Assembly: GCF_002930615.1 (NCBI RefSeq) | Contig: NZ_PSNX01000015.1 | Span: 124,001-188,000 of the forward strand | Reading direction: 5' to 3' | Origin: Caldimonas caldifontis | Lineage (GTDB): Bacteria > Pseudomonadota > Gammaproteobacteria > Burkholderiales > Burkholderiaceae_C | Length of the DNA stretch: 64,000 nucleotides | Shown: in pieces, positions 56,167 to 64,000 of the stretch | How the letters are laid out: each line of letters begins with the position of its first letter | Position numbering within the stretch: position 1 is the stretch's first letter | Notes under the pieces: generated by a model | Databases searched by the model: none | Told to the model about the DNA's origin: nothing | Seen by the model: only the letters and a program-made list of their open reading frames with translations | Program-made: the position numbers and the translations under genes

Positions 56167-56238
56167 ACCTGACGTTCGACATGAGCGGCGGCTGTAGGCC
56201 GCAGGCCGGAAGCCGTCCGCTCGATGGAGGGGTTAGGT
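56167..56238 (-). mobile_element. attC recombination site of an integron cassette
   Basis: On the minus strand the site runs from ACCTAAC (R'' box, 56238-56232) to GTCAGGT (R' box, 56173-56167), 72 bp with a long imperfect hairpin between. The R'' box is the exact complement of the GTTAGGT at 56573-56567 where the same cassette begins, as required of a real cassette. In one frame it encodes 'NPSIERTASGLRPTAAAHVER', a familiar by-product of such sites. Confidence 0.8.
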
Positions 56239-56572
56239 GCCGCACACCTCATACCCGAGAAGTTCAACAGCGGCACCAATTGGCAAAGCGGTGGCTGAAA
56301 GATCGTAGAAGCTGATAACGCCCGGTGCACCCTGTCCGGAAACCAGCGCCACAGAAGCGCACGGCTCCGAGACGGTGCCATCGGGTAGTGACAACCTAAC
56401 CCGGAGACGAATGTGCTCATTTGGCCCAATCTTGGGGACGGGTATGGATGAAGCGGCGTGCGCAAGCACCGTGTACGGGACATCAAGCGTCGCTGCAAGA
56501 GCGCGCCTACCCCTACGCAGGGTGATTGTCTCGACGGCAACGACGCGAAGAGGTGGCAATTGAGGCACCTAA
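56173..56572 (-). mobile_element. Integron gene cassette (one open reading frame plus attC)
   Basis: The 400-bp cassette begins with TTAGGT at 56572 and ends with the G of the R' box at 56173. It holds the 111-residue open frame and its attC site, and the stop codon of the frame lies inside the R'' box, the usual cassette layout. No integrase gene is visible in the window, so this looks like a cassette away from its integron. Confidence 0.75.
56233..56568 (-). CDS. Hypothetical cassette-encoded protein (111 aa)
   Basis: The frame begins with GTG only four bases inside the cassette and ends at TAA within the attC R'' box. The product is beta-rich ('HIRLRVRLSLPDGTVSEPCASVALVSG', 'ISFYDLSATALPIGAAVELLGYEV') and has no recognised family. 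Most cassette proteins are of unknown function. There is no leader and no clear ribosome binding site, so expression would depend on an upstream signal. Confidence 0.55.
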   Translation of the reverse strand: MPQLPPLRVVAVETITLRRGRRALAATLDVPYTVLAHAASSIPVPKIGPNEHIRLRVRLSLPDGTVSEPCASVALVSGQGAPGVISFYDLSATALPIGAAVELLGYEVCGT

Positions 56573-56893
56573 CGTGTTATAGGGAGCAAAACTGCTGCAT
56601 AACACCGCCGGCTGTCTCCCTAACACCGACGGCTTGATCGGGCGCAAAGCCTCGCCCCGCCATGCGTTAGCAGGCATGGACTGGATATTTGCACAGTAAT
56701 AAATTTCATGCAAATTAGCGCAGGGTTCGCAAGGCGCACTTTGCCTGAGGCCGCCACCCAGCAAATTCCCCCTTTCGGGGGTACTCAGTCGCCCCAGCTC
56801 GCCGTCGAGCCTCGATGCCCCGCCCTCCTCGCGGGCAAGGTCCCGGGCAATCCCTTACCCTTCCCGCACGCGCCAGCCCCCCGGAGCCCCGCC
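56569..56893. other. Gap between the cassette and the PaiB-like gene
   Basis: No gene is supported. GTTAGCA at 56665-56671 and the cassette junction GTTAGGT could bound a second, degenerate attC of about 105 bp, and the inverted repeats GTGTTATAGGGAG/CTCCCTAACAC lie within. An AT-rich stretch at 56690-56725 stands out from the GC-rich flanks. Confidence 0.45.
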
Positions 56894-57520
56894 ATGTACC
56901 TCCCTGCCCACTTCGCCGAAACCCGCCCCGAGCAGCTGCACCGCATCATCAACGACCACCCGCTGGGCATGATGGTCACGCACACGGCGGCGGGGTTGGA
57001 GGCGCAGCACATTCCTTTCCTGCTGGACCCGGCGCAGGGCGCGCAGGGGGTGTTGCTGGCGCATGTGGCGCGGGCCAACACGGTGTGGCAGGAGGTGGCC
57101 AGCGGCGATGCGGTGATGGTGGTGTTCCGCGGGGTGGAGGGCTACATCTCGCCCAACTGGTACCCCAGCAAGCACGAGACGCACCGCGCCGTGCCCACCT
57201 GGAACTACGAGGTGGTGCATGCGCACGGCACGGTGCACGTGCACGACGACGAGAAGTTCCTGCGCGGCCTGGTGGCGCGGCTCACGCGGGTGCATGAGGC
57301 CGCGCAGCCGGTGCCCTGGAAGATGGGCGATGCGCCGCCCGACTACCTGAGCGACATGCTGGGCAAGATCGTGGGGCTGGAGGTGCGCATCACGCGCCTG
57401 GAGGGCAAGCGCAAGCTGAGCCAGAACCACGAGGCCCGCAACCGCGCCGGCGTCATCCAGGGGCTGGAGGCGCAGGGCCACCCGGGGCTGGCGCAGGCGA
57501 TGCGCGACGCGAGCGTGTGA
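56894..57520 (+). CDS. FMN-binding PaiB-like protein
   Basis: The 208-residue protein reads 'MYLPAHFAETRPEQLHRIIN', 'DAVMVVFRGVEGYISPNWYPSK' and 'VPTWNYEVVHAHG', the PaiB split-barrel FMN-binding family, known as a negative regulator of sporulation and protease genes in bacilli. Its function in proteobacteria is not clear. GGAG precedes ATG 56894, so the long upstream frame is not used. Convergent dabA ends at its stop codon. Confidence 0.9.
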   Translation: MYLPAHFAETRPEQLHRIINDHPLGMMVTHTAAGLEAQHIPFLLDPAQGAQGVLLAHVARANTVWQEVASGDAVMVVFRGVEGYISPNWYPSKHETHRAVPTWNYEVVHAHGTVHVHDDEKFLRGLVARLTRVHEAAQPVPWKMGDAPPDYLSDMLGKIVGLEVRITRLEGKRKLSQNHEARNRAGVIQGLEAQGHPGLAQAMRDASV

Positions 57521-60064
57521 TCAAGGTCTTGCCGGGCTGAGGCCTACCGGCTCGGCCACTTGCGGATCGTCCAGCAGCGCCACTGACTGCCAGCGCCCGC
57601 CCGAGCGGCGCTCCAGCGTGGCCGCCTCGAAACGCCAGAGGTGGAGCCAGCCGTTGTCCACCAGGTGCCGCACCACCTCGTGCCGCTCGATCACGGCGTC
57701 GATGGCCGCGCGCGGGGCATCGATGACCACGGTCAGCCGCAGCGGTTCGTGCATCCAGCGCTGCCCGTCATGCAGCGACTGGCGTGACAGGCCGATGCGC
57801 AGGTCCCCGCCATTGCCTTCGAACACACCCAGCGTGCCGCCCACCACGTTGTGCAGCAGCTTGTTGCCGCTGCCCAGACGATCGGGCTCGCAGGCCGAGG
57901 CGTGGTATTGCCAGTTGATCCAGTGCGTCACCAGCATCGGCGCCGTCATCAGCAATTCCAGCACGCTGCCATCCGGGTCCTGGTTCGCGTCGTAGTCGTG
58001 CAGGAAACTGCGCCCGCCCAGCACGATGCCCCGGCTACGGTGGCGCGGTGCGATCAGGAAGGCTGCGTTGCCGGCAAGCCCCCATTCCGGACGGGTCTGC
58101 GCGCCATCATTGGCCCGGCGGCGCAAGGTGTCGAGGAGTCGCGGGTGCGGCATGCGCGGGTCCAGGCCGAGGCTCGGGGCCCGCTCACGGCGCACCTGGT
58201 CGCACGCCAGCGCCAAGGCACGCTGCAAGCGTTCCACACGCGCCCGGCCAGCCTCCGACAGTTCGTCGAGATCGAAGAACTCCACCTCGTCCGTGGTGGT
58301 GTTGTGCAGCGCGGCAACGAACTCGGTGGAGGCCGGGATGGGCTGGCCCTGGCCACGCAGGCCTTCTCGCACGGCTGGCTCGTTCAACAGATGCGCCAGG
58401 GTGCGCGCGTTGACCTCGCCACTCTGTCCGCAGCACGCGCCGCAGTCCAGCGCGGCCGCGTGCGCGTTGTTGGCAGACTGGCTCCCGTGCCCCGCCAGCA
58501 GCACGAGCGGGGCCAGCGCCTCACCCAGGCCCATGGCACGCAGCACGCGCGAGGCCAGGGCGACCTTGGCCTGCAGGTCGAGGCCCGTCAGGCGCGGCCG
58601 GCACAAGGCACGATAGCGCTTCGACAGGCCCTGCAGATCATCCCGGGGCCGGTCGTCCCCCCCGGGGCGCAGCCAGCGGCCCAAGGGGCCGAGATAGCCC
58701 AGTCCCGCCGCTTCCACGAAGGAGAAGGCCGACCCGGGCCACCGGCTGGCCGCCTGCCAACGGGCCTGCAGCCCGAGCCGGCGCTGGCGTGAGCGGGTCG
58801 CCTCATCCAGCAGACCGGCCTCGCCGCCCTGCCCGGATCCCGTGTGCACGGTGAAGGCTTCGCTGGCCGCGACGGAAGGCGCCAGCAGGCCGGGCAGCTG
58901 CGGCCGCGTGGCCTGGGTGCCCAGGGGCGTGTAGGCCAGCGGCAGACCGAAGAATCCGGCAAACCCGCGTGTCTGGACGGCCGGCCACACCGATTCCAGC
59001 GCACGGCGCAGGGGCTCGCTGCGCACGTCGATGCAGAAGACCGCCTGCACCTCGATCGGTGCGGCCGCCGCGTCCCCGCCGGGCGCCAACGACAACCGGC
59101 GGGCCAGTTCGCGCTGGTAGCCGGCCTCCAGCGCGGCCTGCCACACCTCGTCCACGGCCAGGGTGCGCTCGGCCTCCGCCAGCCGTTGGGGGGCCTGGGC
59201 CCAGGTCGTGCGCAAGGCCGCCAACGCAGTCTGCGTGGCTGCGTCATCCTTGCATTCCAGCAGCAAGGCCCCCCAGGCCAGCCGCAGGGCCAGCAGCTCG
59301 CGCAGGTGGCCATCCTGCCCGCCGGCCAGGCGCGCCTGCCACCCCAGATAGGCACACCACGAGGCCCAGCCATTGACCGTCAGCAACACGGCCTCGAGGT
59401 AGTCCGCCCACACGCCCTCAGGCAGGCCCAGGCGTTCCATCACCCAGCGCTCGGCATCCCTGGCCGAGGCCGGCACGGCATCGATGGCACGGCCGATCCC
59501 GGGCAGGCCCATCAGCAGGCCGATGCCGTGGTCATGCGCCAGGGTGTCGCGCCAGAAGGCATACAGGCCCTGCGAACGCGCTGCGCGCCAGTCGGCCTGG
59601 TGCTCATCGAAGTAAGCCGCACAGGTCTGGCTCACCTGGTGGGTGATGGCCTCGCGCCAGGACAAGCGAGTGTGTCGCCGGGGATCGTTGTCCAGCACGT
59701 CGATGAGCAGCGGCAACTGCTGCAGCGGAGCCCGCCGGTGCAAGGCCTCGACACAAGCGGCCGGCGTCAGCCCGGCCAGATCCGCGTCCATCTCCGGCCC
59801 CGAGGCCTGCCCCCGCAGCTGCTGCAGCGCCTGCGCCAGATCGGAGGGCGTGATGCGGCCCGCGGCCCAGGCCTCGAGCTGCTGCTCCCGCGCGGGGAAG
59901 ACCCGGATGTTGCCCAGCAGCGCCATGCGGGCGGCCACACGGCGCACGGGCATCCCGACGCGGGCCCAGTGCGGGTTGACCGCGATCGCACGGTCCAGGG
60001 GCCAGGCGGGGGCGATGGCGCTGCAGGCTTGTTCGCAGGCGCGATCGATCAGGGACTCGGTCAT
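57521..60064 (-). CDS. dabA: DabA subunit of an inorganic-carbon accumulation complex (DUF2309)
   Basis: The 847-residue protein has the beta-carbonic-anhydrase-like zinc site of DabA: C344 and D346 ('FCIDVRSE'), H526 ('LAGHGSQSANN') and C541 ('LDCGACCG'). With DabB it hydrates CO2 vectorially to bicarbonate using a cation gradient. Length and motifs are normal. No RuBisCO or carboxysome genes are present, so the bicarbonate probably feeds central carboxylases. dabB precedes it on the same strand. Confidence 0.93.
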   Translation of the reverse strand: MTESLIDRACEQACSAIAPAWPLDRAIAVNPHWARVGMPVRRVAARMALLGNIRVFPAREQQLEAWAAGRITPSDLAQALQQLRGQASGPEMDADLAGLTPAACVEALHRRAPLQQLPLLIDVLDNDPRRHTRLSWREAITHQVSQTCAAYFDEHQADWRAARSQGLYAFWRDTLAHDHGIGLLMGLPGIGRAIDAVPASARDAERWVMERLGLPEGVWADYLEAVLLTVNGWASWCAYLGWQARLAGGQDGHLRELLALRLAWGALLLECKDDAATQTALAALRTTWAQAPQRLAEAERTLAVDEVWQAALEAGYQRELARRLSLAPGGDAAAAPIEVQAVFCIDVRSEPLRRALESVWPAVQTRGFAGFFGLPLAYTPLGTQATRPQLPGLLAPSVAASEAFTVHTGSGQGGEAGLLDEATRSRQRRLGLQARWQAASRWPGSAFSFVEAAGLGYLGPLGRWLRPGGDDRPRDDLQGLSKRYRALCRPRLTGLDLQAKVALASRVLRAMGLGEALAPLVLLAGHGSQSANNAHAAALDCGACCGQSGEVNARTLAHLLNEPAVREGLRGQGQPIPASTEFVAALHNTTTDEVEFFDLDELSEAGRARVERLQRALALACDQVRRERAPSLGLDPRMPHPRLLDTLRRRANDGAQTRPEWGLAGNAAFLIAPRHRSRGIVLGGRSFLHDYDANQDPDGSVLELLMTAPMLVTHWINWQYHASACEPDRLGSGNKLLHNVVGGTLGVFEGNGGDLRIGLSRQSLHDGQRWMHEPLRLTVVIDAPRAAIDAVIERHEVVRHLVDNGWLHLWRFEAATLERRSGGRWQSVALLDDPQVAEPVGLSPARP

Positions 60065-60088
60065 GAAGGTCTCCAGGGTGTCAGGGCA

Positions 60089-61645
60089 TCACAGGGCGTC
60101 GGTGCGCAAGGTGGCCACCGGAGGTGCATCTGACGCATATCGGGACGGTGGCGCCCAGCGGGCCGGCCCGCAACGCAGGGCCAGGCGTGTGTAGGCCTCA
60201 TCGACGTAGAAGCCGGCATAGCTCCAGCGCCAGGCGCCGGCCAGCCAGGCGGGCCGCACCTGCATCAGCGTCAGTCCGGTGTACAGAACCGCCATGCCAA
60301 GCAGCGCCGCCAGCCCCAGCGCATCAGGCGCAGGCGCTTGCGGCACGCCCAGCGGCAGCGCATGCACCCCCAGCGCGGCCAGGGTGAGGGCCGTCACCAT
60401 CGACATGCCGCTCAGCACCGGCCAGAGGCCCGGGCCGCAGCCCGGCCCGGCGGGCACCCACAGCAAGGGGGACCAGGCCAGGCCCAGCAGCACGCTCCAC
60501 CACCATGGCCAGGCCGACAGGCCGGCGAGCCACTGAACGCCCAGGACCGCCGCCACCGCCAGCACCGGGGCCAGGCCCAGGCTGAGCGCATGCGGCGCCG
60601 CCGCGACATGCAGCGATTGCAGGCGCGTGTGGCGCACCACGCCGGAGGCGCCCAGGAAGGCGTGGGCCTTGTAGAGCGAGTGCCCGATGAGGTGCAGGGC
60701 CGCCAGGGTGTACAGCCCCAGCGCGCACTCGACCAGCATGAAACCCATCTGTGCCACGGTGGACCAGGCCAGCCGCACCTTGATGCTGATGCGCGTCAGC
60801 ATGACCATGCCCGCCAGCACGGCGGTGGCCAGGCCCAGGGCCAGCAGCAGCACGCGCGCCACCATCGACTGTTCGAGCAGCGGCGCCAACCGGATCAGCA
60901 CGAACCCCCCCAGGTTGACCACCCCCGCGTGCAGGAGGGCCGAGACCGGCGTCGGCGCTTCCATCACCTGGATCAGCCAGCCGTGCACCGGCAGCAGGGC
61001 CGTGCGCAACACCACGGCCAGCACCAGCGCCACCGCGCTGCCCTGCAAGCCCGCGGTGAGGCCAGTGTGTGCCACATGGTCCGCCAGGGCGGTGAGCGAG
61101 CCGCTGCCCACCTCCGCCCACGCCAGGGCCGCCGCGAGGATGAGCAGGCCATCGGCGGCGCGATCGGCGAACTGCTTCTTGTGGTCGGCCAGCCGGGCGA
61201 AGGCCCGATCGGGGTAGAAGCACAGCAGGGGACGCAACGCCGCCCCGACTCCGGCCCAGGCCGCGATCAGCACCCCCCAGTGATCGGCCAGCAGCAGCAG
61301 GTGCACCATCGCCAGCACCATCGCCAGGGCCGACACATAGCGCCGCTGGCCGGGCTCACCCTGGAGGTAGCGCGCCGAGAACGCGGCAATCACCGTGCCC
61401 AGCAACTGCACCAGGACGGCCAGCACCAGGCCCAGGGACGTCGCCTTCAAGCCCGGCAACAGCGGCACCGCCCCCATTCCGGCGGATACCACAGCCATCA
61501 CCAGTGCCACGCCGGACAGCAGCAGCACCCCCTTCCACAGCCCCGGTGTCGGCAGCCCGTCGAACCGGCCCAGCAGCGCCGCCATCAGCATCAGCCCCAC
61601 CGGCGCCAGGCCCACGGCCACGGACAGCCCCTCGAACATCGTCAT
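60089..61645 (-). CDS. dabB: DabB subunit, NADH dehydrogenase subunit L-like membrane protein
   Basis: The 518-residue membrane protein has about fourteen helices of the proton-pumping complex I/Mrp antiporter type ('LLPVHGWLIQVMEAPTPVSALLHAG', 'LAWSTVAQMGFMLVECALGLYTLAALHLIGHSLYKAHAFL' region). These hold the conserved helix-breaking proline/lysine and histidine used for ion translocation. GAGG precedes ATG 61645. It couples a proton or sodium gradient to CO2 hydration by DabA. Confidence 0.92.
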   Translation of the reverse strand: MTMFEGLSVAVGLAPVGLMLMAALLGRFDGLPTPGLWKGVLLLSGVALVMAVVSAGMGAVPLLPGLKATSLGLVLAVLVQLLGTVIAAFSARYLQGEPGQRRYVSALAMVLAMVHLLLLADHWGVLIAAWAGVGAALRPLLCFYPDRAFARLADHKKQFADRAADGLLILAAALAWAEVGSGSLTALADHVAHTGLTAGLQGSAVALVLAVVLRTALLPVHGWLIQVMEAPTPVSALLHAGVVNLGGFVLIRLAPLLEQSMVARVLLLALGLATAVLAGMVMLTRISIKVRLAWSTVAQMGFMLVECALGLYTLAALHLIGHSLYKAHAFLGASGVVRHTRLQSLHVAAAPHALSLGLAPVLAVAAVLGVQWLAGLSAWPWWWSVLLGLAWSPLLWVPAGPGCGPGLWPVLSGMSMVTALTLAALGVHALPLGVPQAPAPDALGLAALLGMAVLYTGLTLMQVRPAWLAGAWRWSYAGFYVDEAYTRLALRCGPARWAPPSRYASDAPPVATLRTDAL

Positions 61646-61693
61646 CACAAGCCCTCGTCATGCGGATGGGAGGGATGATGCTTGCCGGCTTTT

Positions 61694-61741
61694 GTTCTGT
61701 AAATTACATTGATCAGAACTTTAAAATATCAAAAACAGAAC
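61694..61741. promoter_or_regulatory. CAGAAC repeats in the dabB-lysR divergent promoter
   Basis: GTTCTG (61694-61699) and CAGAAC (61714-61719) form an inverted repeat; CAGAAC occurs again at 61736-61741, just before the regulator ATG. The region is AT-rich, as expected for a divergent promoter bound by a LysR-type protein. Confidence 0.5.
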
Positions 61742-61742
61742 G

Positions 61743-62616
61743 ATGCGCCTGGACCAGCTCAACTTTCACCACCTCTTCTACTTCTGGCGCGTGGCTCGGC
61801 TGGGGCATCTGACGCGGGCGGCGCAGGAACTGCACACCTCGCAATCGGCCGTGTCGGCGCAGATCCGCCAGCTCGAGGAGCGGCTCGGCGAAACACTGTT
61901 CGCGCGCGAAGGTCGCCGGCTGGTCCTGACCGACACCGGGCAGCTCGTCCACGCCTATGCCGAGAACATCTTCGGGCTGGGTCAGGAGATGCTCGGCCGG
62001 CTGCAAGGCCGCAGCGCCGGCATCACCCGGCTGCGCGTGGGCAGCGTGGCCACGCTGTCACGCAACTACCAGGAGAACTGGATCCGGCCGCTGCTGGCCG
62101 ACAGCTCGGTGGTGCTGACCCTGGAATCGGGCCTGCTGGAAGGCCTGATCGAGCGGCTGGTGCAGCACCAGCTCGACGTGGTGCTGGCCAACGAGACGGT
62201 GCCGGCCCACCCGGACCGTCCGCTGCATTGCGTCTTCCTGGGCAGCCAGTCGATCTCGCTCGTGGGCCCCAGCGGGCGCTGGGCCTCGCAGACCCTGCGT
62301 CTGCCCGAGGACCTCGACGGCCTCGACGTGGCCCTGCCGGGCCAGCGGCACGCCCTGCGCGCGCAGTTCGACGCCCTGTGCGCTTCCGCCGGCGTCACGC
62401 CGCGGCTGCGTGCCGAGGTGGACGACATGGCCATGCTGCGCCTCATCGCCCGCGACAGCGGCTGGCTGACCGTCCTGCCCGAAGTGGTGGTGCAGGACGA
62501 GCTGCGAACCGGTGTGCTGGTCACCGTGGGCCGCTCGACGGCCCTGCAGGAACGCTTCTACGCCATCACCACGCCGCACCGGCATCGCATCGAGGTGCTC
62601 GAGCGTCTCCTGTCGC

Positions 62617-62630
<14 letters not shown>
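61743..62630 (+). CDS. LysR-type regulator divergent to dabAB
   Basis: The 295-residue regulator has an N-terminal winged helix ('[40 protein letters not shown]' region, residues 6-45) and a LysR substrate domain resembling NhaR/CbbR-type regulators. It lies divergent to dabB with 97 bases between, the standard arrangement for control of the neighbour. No ribosome binding site is obvious. Its 3' end overlaps convergent glmS by 14 bases. Confidence 0.88.

Positions 62631-64000
<1,370 letters not shown>

Noticed and set aside
56139-56540. Open frame encoding 'NPSIERTASGLRPTAAAHVER'
   Set aside because: This peptide is the well-known chance translation of an attC site; the real gene is the overlapping frame that ends inside the attC R'' box.

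Overview
The window is GC-rich, densely coded chromosomal DNA. It most likely comes from a betaproteobacterium of the order Burkholderiales that respires nitrate and makes ubiquinone. The reasons are the narXL/narK1K2GHJI locus, the UbiU-UbiV-UbiT trio, a second IF-1-type infA, ArgP/LysE, DabAB and the general protein style. I cannot name a genus from sequence alone. No rRNA, tRNA or CRISPR was recognised.

Layout. 1-2554 (+): the end of a TonB-dependent receptor gene, an ABC transmembrane subunit with no ATPase, a Bfd-like [2Fe-2S] protein and a small protein, all tightly coupled. 2559-9344: an anaerobic-metabolism block with B12-dependent ribonucleotide reductase (nrdJ), a DGC-type zinc protein, a cupin, and ubiU-ubiV-ubiT for O2-independent ubiquinone synthesis. 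9475-11777: cell-wall genes, a Tat-exported YcbK-like protein convergent with an L,D-transpeptidase. 11881-16542 (-): nnrS, nitronate monooxygenase, a universal stress protein, carbonic anhydrase and a parvulin PPIase. 16554-26097 (-): narI, narJ, narH, narG and two NarK transporters; the transcript starts at narK1 and apparently runs on through the PPIase and carbonic anhydrase genes. 26474-34671 (+): a DUF4212/sodium:solute symporter pair, small membrane proteins, a symporter-type histidine kinase, a receiver protein, and a degenerate sensor kinase fused to a DEDDh exonuclease. 34915-36563 (+): a chemoreceptor gene broken by a deletion at its signalling tip. 36583-40716 (-): narX, narL and a CBS/nucleotidyltransferase (DUF294) gene. 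40780-53587: housekeeping genes (ABM monooxygenase, biotinyl-carboxyltransferase fusion, XRE regulator, lipoprotein, periplasmic binding protein, argP/lysE, class V aminotransferase, AMP nucleosidase, infA, subtilase). 53749-56700: an accessory patch with vapBC, DUF2200, HNH, DUF2726 and a genuine integron cassette with its attC site. 56894 to the end: a PaiB-like protein, dabA-dabB with a divergent LysR gene, and the 3' part of glmS.

How it fits together. Six promoters (the DGC gene, nrdJ, ubiU, the nitronate monooxygenase-nnrS pair, usp and narX) share one geometry: an FNR/Anr-like box centred 31-32 bp from a TAnnnT -10 hexamer. This is the class II FNR arrangement. Oxygen limitation would therefore switch on anaerobic DNA precursor synthesis, anaerobic ubiquinone synthesis, nitrate sensing and nitrogen-oxide stress genes together. 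The nar structural operon itself has no obvious FNR box, but an 18-bp palindrome lies upstream of narK1.

The most intriguing system is the symporter-linked signalling set: symporter, symporter-type kinase, receiver, sensor-exonuclease fusion, and the CBS/nucleotidyltransferase co-located with narXL. The enzyme pair suggests an unrecognised nucleotidyl-transfer and removal cycle.
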